Position numbers and translations under genes: made by a program. Shown piece after piece: positions 20,950 through 32,859 of a stretch of DNA of 64,000 bases. Source of the stretch: Tricholoma matsutake (Eukaryota; Basidiomycota; Agaricomycetes; Agaricales; Tricholomataceae). The stretch lies in the NCBI GenBank assembly GCA_026075535.2, contig AP026548.1, positions 9,982,001-10,046,000 of the forward strand, read 5' to 3'. The notes beneath the pieces were generated by a model. It was given only the letters and a program-made list of their open reading frames with translations. It was not told the DNA's origin and did not search any database. Numbering within the stretch: position 1 is the first letter of the stretch; each line of letters starts with the position of its first letter.

Positions 20950-23177
20950 ATGTCAACGATCATCAGCCTTAATTGTTGCGTCTTCGGCGACGATCCCTCT
21001 CGCGTATTTTCCGTAAAGATCGATAGCAACGAGAATGTCTCGGTGTTAAGGGAGGCCATCAAAGCGAAGAAGAAGCCTGCATTCGATTCCATTACTGCCG
21101 ACAGACTCGATCTATGGAACGCTAACAACATTCCAACGGACGGAGACAAACGGGATTTCCAAACGAAACTGAACTGGATAGTCGCGAATGAGGATTCATT
21201 GAGAGGCGCGAAGAAGCTCAGTTCTGTGTTTGGGAGTCTGGAAGAGGAAGCACTACATGTGATCGTCAAGGCGGGTGAGCATTACTAGTTCCGTTTGTTT
21301 TATATCTTATCTAACACAGGATTTTGGCAAGCATCCGATGGGCCCCCATTATTCCAGCTCAATTGCCTGGTGCTCGGCGACGATCCCTCACGCGTATTTT
21401 CCGTAAAGATCGATAGCAACGAGAATGTCTCGGTACTAAGGAAGGTCATCAAAGATGAGAAGAAGTCTGCATTCTATTCCACCGATGCTGACAAACTCGA
21501 TCTATGGAACGTCTCCATTGAAATCGATGATGATCTTTCAGAGAAACTTGCAGAGCGTCCCCGCGAAAGGACTTTACGCCCGACGGAAATATTGTCGGAT
21601 GTATTTTCAAACGGCACTCCTGCCGTCAACACCCTCCATATCGTCGTTTATGCGCCTCCTGGTACGTGCTTTGCCCCAGTGTTAATGATCATGGGTATTC
21701 ATTCGATGCTAGTTCAACGATTGCATAGAGTCCCTCCATCTTCGTACAACGCTCCTGCCGGCACTTCGACGGTAGAAGGTCTACGGTCCACATTCTTGAA
21801 TAACTAAGTCCCCTTCCGCCGGTGGGCAAACAGCGGACTTTTCCAGCCGTCAACATCGTGATACACAGGCAATAGCGTGCAATCGCCCTTCCTCAGCCAG
21901 TGATGTAATACCAGTCACGCTTCTCCACCCCGTATTCGGCGAATTCATTGACGATTGCGATAACTACGAGCCAAACAAAAAGGACCACGACGTCGTGCTC
22001 AAGTTGCAAACAGCCATGTCCCACATCTACGCAGACGAAAAATCCCGCGCAAAAGCTATCCGCGATGTCTTCGAATCGTACGGGATATACCTCCGACCAA
22101 CCAAGATTGGCAGTTTCGAAACGGATGGAGATATGACCTCGGGACGATTCGTCACGCTTCTCGCGGAATTCAAGAACGATGTGGGATGGTCAGGTGCTGA
22201 ACCGTACCTTCAAGCCGCGCTATATTATCTAGAGTTTACCCGGAAACTGGCTCCTAAATACTCGCAATCCTCACTGCCGTGTCTGATTATGCTCGTTTTT
22301 GGTTCGTTCCCCTCAGCTGTCCTTGACTCCTTGTTTACTAAGCTCGAATTATATGCCAGGCCCCTACCTATGTTTCGCCGGTGCAGCTTGGAACAATCGC
22401 CCTAATCTACAGATCCTCTCAGTTCTACCATTTCATTTCCACTTTTCGGATACAAGGTTGAAGATGATGGCTGCGCGACAACTGGGAGCATCTACGAGAG
22501 CCATTAATTGTATCAAGCATTTTTACGAGGACGAATATCACACCCGTAACCCACCTTCTCCTCCAAACCAATCACAACCCCAGCCCATGCAACTGTTCCC
22601 ATATCCGACATCTTTCACATCACTTGTGGATTCGAAGAAACAAACCTTTGTTTATCGCTCTCACTTGGACAACAACAAACTCATTTTTCGTGCGAAACTG
22701 TGCGATGGCAGCTCTGACCTTTGTGTCAAATTTGTTCGTCAGTATTCAAAGGAGGTGCATGAATATTGTGCTTCGATTAATGCTGCGCCGAAGCTCCTGG
22801 GCTTTGAGAGTATGCCTGGTGGATGGTATATGGTTGTGATGACTTTGATCGAAGGATATGACATGCTCCATGAATCTCAATCTCTGATACCTATGGCTAA
22901 TATTCGAGCCGTCGTTGACCAGCTTCATCAACGTGGTTATGTGCATGGTGACATCCGGGACACAAATGTCATGGTTTCTTCTAACGGACACGTCATTCTT
23001 CTTGATTTTGACTGGGCAGGGGAGGGTGGAAAGGTTCGATACCCAATGAACACTCATTATGGAGATGATCTATGGCGGCCTGAAGGAGCACGGGATGGCA
23101 TGCTCATTACTTGTGAACACGACATCGAAATGATGGATGCTATGTCTGAAGCATTACAGAGGGATGCCAGATGTTGA
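20950..23177 (+). CDS. Crinkler-type protein with two N-terminal domains and a kinase domain
   Basis: The start at 20950 opens a Crinkler (CRN) N-terminal domain: LNCCVFGDDPSRVFSVKI, an ALxxAIK-like helix, LDLWNANNIP. An intron of about 45 bp (GTGAGC near 21275 to CACAG near 21319) leads to a second, very similar copy (LNCLVLGDDPSRVFSVKI, LDLWNVSIEI, HIVVYAPP). After a second intron near 21661-21711 the frame changes, and 21900-22280 and 22381-23177 give a fungal kinase-like domain with HGDIRDTNVMV (catalytic loop) and LLDFDWAGEG (DFD in place of DFG). CRN domains direct host-cell entry in oomycetes; in fungi similar proteins are common and mostly uncharacterised. A frame break near 21807-21890 means that either an intron is missed or the gene is damaged. 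Confidence 0.8.
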
Positions 23178-23389
23178 GTATGTAGAAATTGATATATTTT
23201 GGCACTCAATTGTTGAGACTCGGACTTGAAGTTTAAAACTAGCGCTTTAACACTGGTTAGGACCGGTTATGGGGACCAGTACTAACTACTTCGTAGAGTA
23301 TGTATTGTATGTAATCAAAAAAGAATAAAAACATCCATCCCCACGTGCATAGTGGCTCATGGGGCTGGCAGTGGGTAGCTAACCAGTGG
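23178..23389. other. 3' flank of the Crinkler gene
   Basis: AT-rich DNA with an AATAAA-like element near 23320 (AAAGAATAAAAAC). I see no ORF. Confidence 0.35.
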
Positions 23390-23475
23390 TTAGTCATTTT
23401 GCTGTCGTCGAAATTGATCCCGGCAAGGATGTTGGGGCACTCAAGAAAGCCATCAAGGCAAGAACCTGAGGCTAC
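23390..23475 (+). pseudogene. relic of another Crinkler N-terminal domain
   Basis: One frame reads FAVVEIDPGKDVGALKKAIK from about 23398 and then a TGA. This matches the FSVKIDSNENVSVLREAIK segment of the intact domains upstream, so it is a fragment of a third copy. It is cut off by the Tc1-like element at 23514. Confidence 0.6.
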
Positions 23476-23751
23476 ATTAGAAGAAGCCGTTGTGGCATTA
23501 AAGGTACTGCTTACAGCCATTTGCGGAACTTAGGGCGCAGCCGATTTTTTTTCAAAAATTCTCAGGAGTTAGGTTCAAATAGTAATCGACATGTAGCTCA
23601 CTCAGTAGTGCACCTGTAGCTACGAGAATAGCATATTTAGAGTCCCTTCGATGTGCACTATAAGACTGTACCATCAAAGTGATCAAAATGGAAATTTTCG
23701 GAATGATGGTTTGGGCGGTCGAATTTCGCTACTCCCTATTCTTCTACCTCT

Positions 23752-24150
23752 ATGGATGACCATCCAGCAGGTGTCGAGAAGCGTATGAGGCTAAATTATG
23801 TGCTCAAAATCACGCTGCCAGCTCGTCCGTTGTCAAAGCGCGTTGTTGCTGATCACTTGGACGACTCAGCAGATGAGGTAACGGCTGATCCTACAGCAAA
23901 CTTCGAGCCTGAGCCACATGAGGCGACAACTGGACACCAGCCCCGGTCTCATCAATCTCTGAAGCCCCTCCACCAAAAAAGATGCGCAAGAATCTGTCTC
24001 AGCCAGCCGATGATGAGAGGATCGAGGAACTGAGCGCTCCAGGTGTGTCATCTGACATCGATCTGTCGGATTCACCAGTTGTCATCGCAGCAGCACCATC
24101 TGCAAAACATCGCAAGAAGCCTGGAAGATGCAGTACATACAAGTAGAGAA
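23752..24150 (+). pseudogene. coding segment carried inside the Tc1-like element
   Basis: The plus strand reads MDDHPAGVEKRMRLNYVL from 23752 to about 23930 and, after one frame change, APPPKKMRKNLSQP, IDLSDSPVVIAAAPS and HRKKPGRCSTYK up to a stop near 24147. Codon use and the Ser/Asp/Pro-rich composition look like a real disordered N-terminal region of a nuclear protein. The transposase is on the other strand and stops being recognisable where this begins, so the segment may have been captured from another gene. I do not know its source. Confidence 0.45.
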
Positions 24151-24416
24151 CGAATACTACGCACCTTCTTTGAGCTCATTCCGAGTCTTTTGAGAGTCCG
24201 AGAGATAGCGGCCAGGGATACAGATATGTCATGCTGCTCATGTAATTGTTCCTGTATTTCATCTAGGTATAGATCAGGAGTGTGTTCGAACATGAACTGA
24301 GACATATAGTCAGAGGATAGCCCGAAGTGTGTTCTCCCCATGTACTTTCTATCCCTACAAACTTCTCCAACTTCTTGCCATGTCTTCTTCACACATTGTA
24401 CAACCCGTAGAGGCAT
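24150..24416 (-). pseudogene. Tc1-like transposase, N-terminal fragment
   Basis: Read from the ATG at 24416: a helix-turn-helix region with YLDEIQEQLHEQHDISVSLA and SRTLKRLGMSSKK, the paired DNA-binding part of Tc1-like transposases. After SSKK the sequence GTGCGTAG could be a 5' splice site, and transposase sequence is lost beyond it. No catalytic Asp/Glu residues remain. Confidence 0.72.
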
Positions 24417-24803
24417 GTTGCAATATCTTTGGAGTGCTTGTGCAATGTGTTATATGTGTATGCTTGATGGATGACACGCCGCTTTACATCCATGGAGTAA
24501 TACATTCACACTGGGACAGGAGGCTTCTTGCGAGGCATGACAGGTTGTACAAGATGTCTGAGTGGAATACACTTGCTGGAGGTGAAAGAAAGTCGTGTCG
24601 CGTGTCTACTGATGAAGCTGACAAAAGTGACTTTTACATTTTTTATGGTACATACTTGCATATGTCAAGCCGAGTCCAAATATACTATTCTCGTAGCTAT
24701 AGGTGCACTACTGCATGAGCTACAGGTCGATTACTATTCGAACCTAACTCCTGAGAATTTTTGAAAAAAAAATCGGCCGCGCCCTAAGTTCCGCAAATGG
24801 CTG

Positions 24804-24919
24804 TAACGAAGTTCTGCCCCAGCGAGATACCCAATATTCTTAATCCCCGGATGATGGCCATCATCCAGCGGAACAAAGGGAGGGCGGAATGCGGGAACAA
24901 GCGGAACAAACACGACAAC
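24804..24919. other. interval between two transposons
   Basis: About 115 bp linking the Tc1-like element (TA duplicate at 24804-24805) to the hAT element (8-bp duplicate at 24912-24919). With both elements removed this would join to 23511 on the left and 28758 on the right. I see no recognisable gene. Confidence 0.4.
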
Positions 24920-27900
24920 TAGTGTTCGGGGAAGCAGGCAAGGCTAATTAGCCAACGGTAAATTAGCCTAGGTAAATTAGCGTCAATTTCATATTGGCCG
25001 AAAATGCCAGGTCAATTAGGGTAAATTAGCTTATGTCGGTAATTCAAATAAGTAATTCCCCGAAAAATAATTAGGTGAATCGTAAGGCTAAGAATCCTTA
25101 AAAAGTACAGAAAAACTCAGCATTCACTAGCATGATTGCTGAGCAGATCAACACTCTCCGCTCTTATCTTCTTGCATTGCCAGTATCCTTATCAATTGCT
25201 CTTGAAACCTCTCCATATAACTTCAACAACTTCAACCCGGATTCGGACTGGATTGAAGATGCCGGAGAAGAGGCTGCTATCAATCGAGAGCTTGAGATTA
25301 CGCTGGGTTCACGAGCAAATGGACTGGCCCTCCCAGAGCGAGGGCTTAGTGTTGTTGCGCTTGCGGATGTGCTCGAGAAGTTCATACAGAAATTTCCGAA
25401 TTCAGTAATCCCGACACTATGGCTTACAGACGTAACAAAGGCAGCAGAAACCACGATAACAGCTGCTGGGCTGCAGGTATGTGCCATCTTTCAGTTGGTA
25501 TTGATATCATTTGCTGTAGTACTCACTGTTGATTTTAGCTGCCGTCTACCAGCATCTCGGATATGGAGACTACAAGCAAAGATGAAAGGCCAAAGCTTAA
25601 GACTAGCAAGCTGAAGAAAGTGAAGGCCAAGCCCAAGGGTAAAGATAGCCAAAAACAAGAGATGAAGGATCTGGAGTCAGACTATGAGGACGAAGCATAT
25701 TCCGCCGCTGATGAAGACGCAGACGACAGGAAGGGTGGTGTAAAAACTCTTCCCCTCCTTCTCGAAGTCTCAAAGCCATGCTACAAGTCCTCACCTGCTG
25801 AAGACGACTTGGACAAAGACAAGAAATATGCGCGTTGTCTTGCGAGCAAGGGTTGCAGGACAAAATGGGCTTGGCCTCGGCCACGTCAGCGTATTCTTGC
25901 ACATGCATCTGGTTGTCGATACTTGCCTTCCCGACTACAAGATGCGGCTGCTGCGTACTTGGCTGTAGGAGCAAAGGGTCCTCCAGCTATCATCCCACAG
26001 ACACGTTCCCGAGAGATTTCCACCTCCGATGAAGAACCGGAAACAAATCTGAAACGCACCAAAACTATTTCATCAGGAATATCAATCGGTGGGATGTTGG
26101 ATGGTTTTGTTGCGGATGGGAGGAAGCAGGCGCTAAGCAAGCTCAAAGAGGAAGCCGACAATGCGTTGTTGCTGTTCATTGTTTGTAACACACTCCTGCC
26201 AAACGTCATCGACTCTCGAGAATTCAAACACATCACCAAAGTTTTGAACTCAGACTATGTACCAGCCAGCGCAACCACCTTCGCAGATAAGTTAGTCCCA
26301 AACGAATCTGCCAAAGTCAATACTGCTGTCATCGCACACCTGAAGACTTGTTGGAACTTGACAATTACGTATGATGGTGGGAAAATACGACGACCAAAGG
26401 GGTTCTATTCAGTCCACATTACCACAGCAGATGGTGACAAATTTTGCATGGACATGGACGATGCTTCAGGCCTCAGCCATACCGCAAAATATATTCTGGA
26501 ATTACTCGAAAATGTAAGCCTTTGACTCTCGGATCTTGATCAACATGTGCGTCCACTCATGATGATTTCATACTAGGTGACCAGACTGATCGGAGCAGAG
26601 CGTATCTCAGGAGTATCGTCTGATGACACAGGCAACACTCGTAAAGCTAGGTTGCTGTACTGTATAAGATATTCTCATGTTCCCAATCTGCAGGATGCTT
26701 GTCATCAGATTGATAAGCCCATCCAAAAGATCTGTAAACTAGATGCCTTCAAAGATGTCTGTTTTCCTATCGACCAAACAGCGAGTAGATACTAATTTCA
26801 TTTGTTATAGGTAATCCAAACCCTGCGAAGTACGTTGGCGTTCATGTCTAGGTCAACCTATACTATGGAGCACTTCAATTACGAGTGTGAGTCGCTGAAA
26901 ATTGGCTGAGGCTTGCAAAGCATTGGAGATACACGCTTTGGGACCGTCCATTGGGCAGCCGAGTCACTTCGGCGTTGTTTGCCTGCTTTGCGCAACATAG
27001 TAGGAGATGAGACACTTGATATCGACATCAATGTACGTCAACCATCACCTGTACCACAGACCTTCGCTAACGATCATATAGGGTCTGAATGAATACTTTA
27101 TGTCCTCTACTGCTCAAAGCATCGACCTAGAGCTCTCCCTCACTAAACTCATTGCTGTCATCGGACCTTTTGCGAAAGCAATACAATGTCTCGAATCTCC
27201 CCATACCAATCCAGCCGATGTCTACCTGTATTGGTTAGCGATTGTTTCCCAGCTTGCACATCTCTTCAGCCACAACTGTGTGGGCTTATCAGCCAAGACG
27301 ATGGAAGACATATGAGCAATTACAAATAAATGTTTCAATCAAATGATTAACAAGTCTCTGAATGATGTTTATATTACAGCATTTTTCTTGAATCCACGTG
27401 CGCTTGAAGCTAGTCTCGATAATTTTCATCTGACAGTTTGGCATGTTTCAGATCATTGTGGTGCGCAGATTTTCAAGAATATCAATCCACTTTCTATCCC
27501 AGCTGTGGTACTTCGCACTACAAATGTCCACTCAGGCTCGGCAAATTCCTCTTCAATTCCAGCGACACCGGCAAACAAAATTTTGGCCAGAGTCGGCCTT
27601 GCATTGCAACAGATCTTAAAGAATGAATATGGTGATGCGTACACTGGTTCTTATCCTGACCCTGTTGCTGTCATGCAACAAAGAAACCCTCGTTTGGCAG
27701 GGATTTCTCCAAGGGATGCCCTGTCCCGGTTAAAGGTTGAATTAAAAGGGTACATAAAGGAGCAAGAACCATTCAATCGCCGCTTCCGCAATGGACAGAC
27801 AGTGCTGTCCTGGTGGATGATAGTTCAGAAGGATGAGTTTGCTAATGTTCTCAGTGTATATATCTCTGTTGCTCACCAGTTTTGTCATGCTGACGAGTTT

Positions 27901-28749
27901 CTACTATCTAGGCCTTGGCTATCAAAATTTATTCTGTTTGTGCAGTCTCGATGGTTGATGAGTGGATGGCTTCGGCCGTAATGAACATCAACACTTCCAA
28001 ATGTAGTCTACAGAGTGTGTGGACTGTCCGTGATCACGTCAAGATCCATGCATTTCATCGTGCAAATGATCCTGATGTGCGAATCATGATTCCTGGTTCT
28101 CTCAGCTTCCAAGTCTTACTCAAACTTGTTCTAGAAAAAGCCCAAAAAATCAAAGCCTATCGTCAAATGGCGTGACATGCAGAAGATGATTCATGGTGCA
28201 GATGATCTAATCACCTCGTCAAAATCATCTGTGAAGGAACGACCCCCAGTAATGGAGCATGATATCGAGGCGCTGGCTGATTCTGATGGAGATTCCGAGT
28301 CTGAGTCTAACATGACTACTGGGGCTCTACATGAGAATCACGATGGTTTACATTGGCTTGATGGTCCTCCACAAAACCTTGTTAATGTGGAGCGACGTGC
28401 CTTCACTATCGAAGACACCGTGAATATCAATTCATCTTACCTTCTAGATCTTCTCGATTCAACTTCAGCAACTGCAGCAACTGCACAAGGTCAGCCTATA
28501 CATCGAGCTCCAGTACTACCTCCATCAATCTGTGCTGCACCAAAGGAGACAGACTGGAGCATTTGGTAGTACCGTAGCTCCCAGTTAATTTGCTTTCCAG
28601 CTAATTGACCCTGAAATTGACCGTTAATTAGCGTTAATTAGCTGAAACGAAATCTATGTTAATTAGCTCTAGGGTGAATTAGACATTGCCTGGTCAAAGA
28701 GCTAATTTACTGGGTCAATTAGGTCTCGTGTGAAATTCCCCGAACACTA
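24920..28749 (+). mobile_element. full-length hAT transposon, 3830 bp
   Basis: Ends TAGTGTTCGGGGAA (24920) and its complement TTCCCCGAACACTA (to 28749), with 8-bp duplications ACGACAAC (24912-24919) and ATGACAAC (28750-28757) differing by one CpG-to-TpG change. The first 170 and last 170 bp are packed with AATTAG/GCTAATT words, the subterminal repeats to which hAT transposases bind. One split transposase gene fills the interior. Confidence 0.93.
25132..28569 (+). pseudogene. hAT transposase, multi-exon, with two TGA stops
   Basis: Exon 1 starts at 25132 (MIAEQINTLRSYL). Introns visible: about 25476-25539, 26514-26578, a third ending at 26811 (TTATAG), 27032-27081 and about 27856-27911. The second exon has an acidic/Lys-rich linker and a BED-like Cys/His region (CLASKGCRTKW ... 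HASGCRYL). The body has the hAT order: AERISGVSSDDTGNTRKA, IGDTRFGTVHWAAESLRRC, and the C-terminal dimerisation part near 27912-28100. TGA codons at 26907-26909 and 27313-27315 and a frame change near 28175 break it. The tail (to 28569) is Ser/Asp-rich and ends DWSIW. Confidence 0.85.
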
Positions 28750-28757
28750 ATGACAAC

Positions 28758-30877
28758 AATGCCAACAACAACTACTACAACTTCGACCCTTAAACTTGCT
28801 ATGCTACTCACATAGATCATGCGTCGAACTTCTGGACAAACAGTGCAGAAAGTCGACCATTAAGGAAGGACACAAGTACCAACGACGTTTGACTCGGTTT
28901 GAGGAGTCTCAACATCGTTGTCGACGGCTAACCTTGCTATGCTGCTGACATATAAACATCCATGGAATGTTCTAGGCATGGTTCTGGATCGTTGTCGGTA
29001 AGTTGAACTGCCAGAAACCCGTACGAGGCTAACCTTGTTAGCCTCCATTTTGCATATGAATCACCGCAGAATCCAGTCTACTCCCCATTATCCCTACTCG
29101 CTGTCAACACATTTGCTGCTCCTGTACTATCTCCTTCAACTATACCCCAGCACTAACCATTAATTTGCTAACAGGCCTCTGAATCGAGTCATACACTCTC
29201 TGCTCCACCCTGCGTGAACTTGAAGGAAGATTACTACAACTTTGGCTATTGTCCTGACCCCGAGGACCCCCATGATAAGTTGAGGACTAACTTCCACTGT
29301 TCTGAGTATCAAACTCACCTGGTTCGTACTTGCACTTCTGCCCTCCACGTGGGCGCCGCTCCTGTTACCCACCATGCCTGCTCACTCTAGATGCCCCAAA
29401 GCTCGCCGTACCATCCCCAATTCCAACGACCTCAGCTCGAAACTAATCACCCTGCAGCAAACCTGCCTCGGCAAACTCAAAAAATCAATAACTAGTGGTT
29501 ACCAGCCTCATCCCATCCCTCAGCTGTATCCCCAATCCCACTTTTTCCAGACAACAGAGACTGCGAGAGGAACTTGAGCGCTTGAAGCTCGTCGTGCGCC
29601 GGCTGGGGCTGCTAACTAAACAGGACCCAATGGGGGATCCAAGCCTGTGCGATGAGGTGAAGAGAAAGATGGATATTATGCAGGAGATTGAGGAGCTGAC
29701 AGGGAAGATACAAGAGTCCCTTGATACTGCCATCGACACCGTAAACCCTGACGGCTGCCATCCCAATCCCTCCGATACTGCCCACACCAGTTCAGGTTCC
29801 CACCCTAATCCCCCCAGCAAAGCTCACCCTGACACCTCCCATCCCAACTCACCTGACACCTCCCACCCCAACTCAAACACCCCCCCAATCCGACCCTAAT
29901 CCCTCCCCAAACCCAAACGCCCTGCATCCCGATAACACTGGCCCCAGTATGATCAGCTCCAACACCGGCCCCGCCAAAAGACGATAAGGGGCGGAGGTTC
30001 ATCTTAGTACGGGAACATGTCAAGGGGATGTTGTGCTGGTACAGTTTGTGGTTTATTCTGTTCGGGTTTCTTTTGTTCATAGAGTTATGATGATGATGGT
30101 TTTTTGATACCCTTTTTTAGTTTCATGTTTGACATGCTTCTCGCCTCTATTCCTCCCCGATCTCCTGCTTACACCAACGGAAATCCCTGTGCCTCTCACC
30201 CCAAGCCCTCTAAATCTAATGACGCCCACACAGTGCACCCCAATCGTCCTAAGGAGCACCTCAGTTTCAAGATCCTCGCTTTTACAGCGCCCTTTCACGT
30301 CCGCATTGTCCAAGTACAAAATGATGTTTCGTTTCCCATTTCTATGCTCTACGGCGATGCTAGCTCTCGCTCCTTTTCTTCTCTTCTCCTATCCACAATT
30401 TCCACATTCAACCCCTTGAGGCCATCACTCCATTAATTTCAACACACTCTCCCCACTCCCCGAGTCAACCCTCCCAGTCTGCAACCGTCAGACGACACCG
30501 TGTAACCGCCAGTGTATGGCACGGTGGACAGCCCTACATTTGTTTACATCATGCAGAAGATCATAGATCTGTCAAAATAATCATGTCCCATAATCACCGC
30601 ATACCTGCCCTTGATAATTGTCATGGTCATATTGACACAATTTTTGATTCATAATCGAGTCTCGACTGCTACTAATGCAAAAGAACAATAGAAACGGAAC
30701 AATAGAAAAGAACAATGGGAAAGATTCGAAAGAACAATAATGGGAAAAGAACAATGAGTAAAAGAAAATAGAATACAAATGTATGATTGTGATGAGCCAA
30801 CGCTATATGTATGTGAGCATGTGACTTTCAAACTCAGAATTGGTATACGGTAAACGAAGCCTCTCGCCACAAACCCC
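28758..30877. other. region with weak hypothetical ORFs
   Basis: No family recognised. On the plus strand 29540-29899 gives a charged helical segment (QQRLREELERLKLVVRRLG, VKRKMDIMQEIEEL) followed by a repeated HPNPSDTAH/SHPNSPDTS tail, so a small coiled-coil protein is possible; an upstream ORF from 29374 could be its first exon, but no splice pair keeps the frame. 30104-30436 is another open stretch. 30650-30780 is AT-rich with repeated AGAACAAT words. None of this is secure. Confidence 0.3.
29495..29899 (+). CDS. hypothetical small coiled-coil protein
   Basis: An open frame whose middle part is a plausible coiled coil rich in Glu, Lys and Leu, followed by about 40 residues of a Pro/Ser/His/Asn repeat. 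I recognise no domain. The first codons, before QQRLREE, may be intron. It could be a decayed gene. Confidence 0.28.
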   Translation: MVTSLIPSLSCIPNPTFSRQQRLREELERLKLVVRRLGLLTKQDPMGDPSLCDEVKRKMDIMQEIEELTGKIQESLDTAIDTVNPDGCHPNPSDTAHTSSGSHPNPPSKAHPDTSHPNSPDTSHPNSNTPPIRP

Positions 30878-31204
30878 ATGACCGCCCTCCCATCTCTTGA
30901 GACATGCGGACTCTCTGGAACAGGGCTCAGCATTTGGCGCACCTTACTGAAAGCGGAGACTACTGCCCTGAATGACCCCTCCCACAGCAAAGCCAAGTAT
31001 AACGACCCTCTCATTGGAATTCGTCTCTTGGGCTTCTTTCTAAAGGACTTATGGGACCATACTCATGATGGGTACCTAGGATCTACTCCATATTCTCGCA
31101 TGCTTTTGGAGATCACTTCATGCTGCAGCAAACTGGATGAGCAAGCCATCTACGATGCCCTCATTGCTGTTGGACGGTCATGTATGGTAGACGGGATGGA
31201 ATAA
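30878..31204 (+). CDS. hypothetical protein, possibly one exon
   Basis: An open frame of 108 codons with ordinary protein composition (LSIWRTLLKAETTALND, IGIRLLGFFLKDLWDH, YDALIAVGRSCMVDGME) ending at a TAA. No family recognised. It lies just before the hAT relic on the other strand. It may be a fragment of a longer gene. Confidence 0.35.
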   Translation: MTALPSLETCGLSGTGLSIWRTLLKAETTALNDPSHSKAKYNDPLIGIRLLGFFLKDLWDHTHDGYLGSTPYSRMLLEITSCCSKLDEQAIYDALIAVGRSCMVDGME

Positions 31205-31254
31205 AGAAGACAAAAATAGACATATAGGATTGACTATCTATGTATTCAACAATG

Positions 31255-32110
31255 TAGGGCTGCAGTAGCCTTTGCGTGAGCCAGATGTAAGCGCTTCTTA
31301 ACAAGCATTAAAATACGGATGGTATCAGCATTAAGGCTTGCGCAGCGAAGAGAAATGGTGTCCCGACCACCTGAGAAGACCCGCTCGATGGCAACAGCAG
31401 AACCTAGATGTGAAGTTGATGCATTAAAATTTTGTAAATATGCTAGAATGACTCACCAGGTATACATAAAATGTCACAAGCAAGGTGAAACAAGTTTGGG
31501 AACTGAGCTCGTCGACCCATCCACCAGTGAATTGGATTGCACGCATCGAAATCTTCAGCAGGAAGTTTGAAATATTCTTCGAGCTCATTGACGGATGGCT
31601 TCTCTTTCCTGCGATATCGAGCCATGAAGGATTTCTGAGGGGAACCCACAATAGGTTCGGTTTGAACAGATGGACTCGGAGAATTCACTGATGACGGTGT
31701 AGAGACGACCACATGTGCATAATTTTCATGGAAGTAGTTGAAGAAGTTTGATTTTGATTGTTCAAGGTGCTCAGCAAGCATTGGGTCATCGGCATAATCT
31801 ATCTTCATGCCCTCATATGATATCCGAGGATCAAGCACTGTTATCATTCACTCATTAAGTGAATGATTGCACAGACAATTAGGCACATATATGCAGCCCA
31901 TGTATAGAAGGGAGATGTGTCGTACTGGTAGTAGTAATCACTGAGTTTGTGGTGGGCATCTGTGAGTCCCACTTTGATATTCAGCAAAACTGAATCTGGA
32001 AGATTGCGAAGAATAGTTTTGATGTTGTCTTGTAGTCCTCGAGATATTGCACAGGCTGATCTGCCATACTGAGATGACAGTTCTGAGCTTCAAGTTGTTT
32101 CCATGAGCAT
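31255..32110 (-). pseudogene. second hAT transposase, 3' half
   Basis: Read on the minus strand: LPDSVLLNIKVGLTDAHHKL and YYQYDTSPFYTW (from about 32040), an intron near 31848-31905, then VLDPRISYEGMKIDYADDP, EYFKLPAEDFDACNPIHWW, FHLACDILCIPG, a second intron (GTGAGTC... to CATCTAG) and SAVAIERVFSGGRDTISLR with RILMLVKKRLHL. This is the catalytic end and C-terminal dimerisation region of a common fungal hAT. The first half is absent, so it is a truncated copy unrelated in detail to the element at 24920-28749. Confidence 0.8.
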
Positions 32111-32859
32111 TTTATCTTGTCTCGACCTCATGATGAAAATTTTCCTCAGTGACACTGTGAGCCTGTCTTGATTTTTTTTCCAATTACCATGGATGCCCCT
32201 GTGTTGGTTTCGCATCTCGGAGATCAATGATAAAGACAAAACCATGGTTATCGACACTATTGCATTGAAATGTGATTAAAATGTACTCCACGTACATTTC
32301 TTGAGTCGTCGACGGCCAGCCTAGCGTGAGTACTATCCAAGGCTTGACATCATCACCGAATAAAATCAGGGCTCAAGAAAATGAAGGGACACTAAAGGAA
32401 ATCTGAAAGAAGAAGATATATTTCAAAGTGGGACGGCGGTACAGCTAGTATGTGGTTTGCATGGTGTTCAACGGCAACGGTGCAAGTTGTGTGTTGTTCG
32501 ATCATCTAGTCTGTGGCGTGTTGATAGGAAAAAAATTAAAGTTTGCTCGGAGATTCCTGTCCAATGCTGTCTAATCCCATTGACGGCCGTACCTTGGATG
32601 GCATTGGATGGGTACTGACCATCCCATCCACCGTCTGTCTACATAGTTGCAAAGAGCTGCAACGGTATGGGTATGGTGACCATACTATGGGTCCATCTAT
32701 GCCGTACTGTACGGTCACGGTGTGCAGCCCTAATTGAAGGGAAAGGAGGAAATACAAAACCACCACAAGATTCCCGTTCCGTTAACCACCAACCACCATG
32801 GCATATTTGTCCCATCCAGCCACAAATCCCACTTCTTGCTCTTCTCGCTCCATATGACT
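32111..32859. other. non-coding interval with a hAT-like end
   Basis: AT-rich from 32110 to 32535. 32560-32732 carries GGTAC/CCGTAC words and ends TGCAGCCCTA, which is the complement of TAGGGCTGCA at 31255; this may be a hAT-type end, but the flanks do not match (CAACAATG left, ATTGAAGG right). I see no gene. Confidence 0.3.

Larger units (their letters stand above)
23514..24803. mobile_element. Tc1-like element with long inverted repeats
   Basis: Inverted repeats of about 140 bp (23514-23655 and 24665-24803) begin CAGCCATTTGCGGAACTTAG and are flanked by TA on both sides (23512-23513 and 24804-24805), the target duplication of the Tc1/mariner superfamily. The interior keeps part of a transposase on the minus strand and an unrelated coding segment on the plus strand. 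The DDE catalytic region is missing, so it is non-autonomous. Confidence 0.88.

Noticed and set aside
31255..32732. TAGGGCTGCA and TGCAGCCCTA as the ends of one hAT element
   Set aside because: Only 10 bp match, the 8-bp flanks differ (CAACAATG and ATTGAAGG), and the left copy overlaps the 3' end of the transposase reading.
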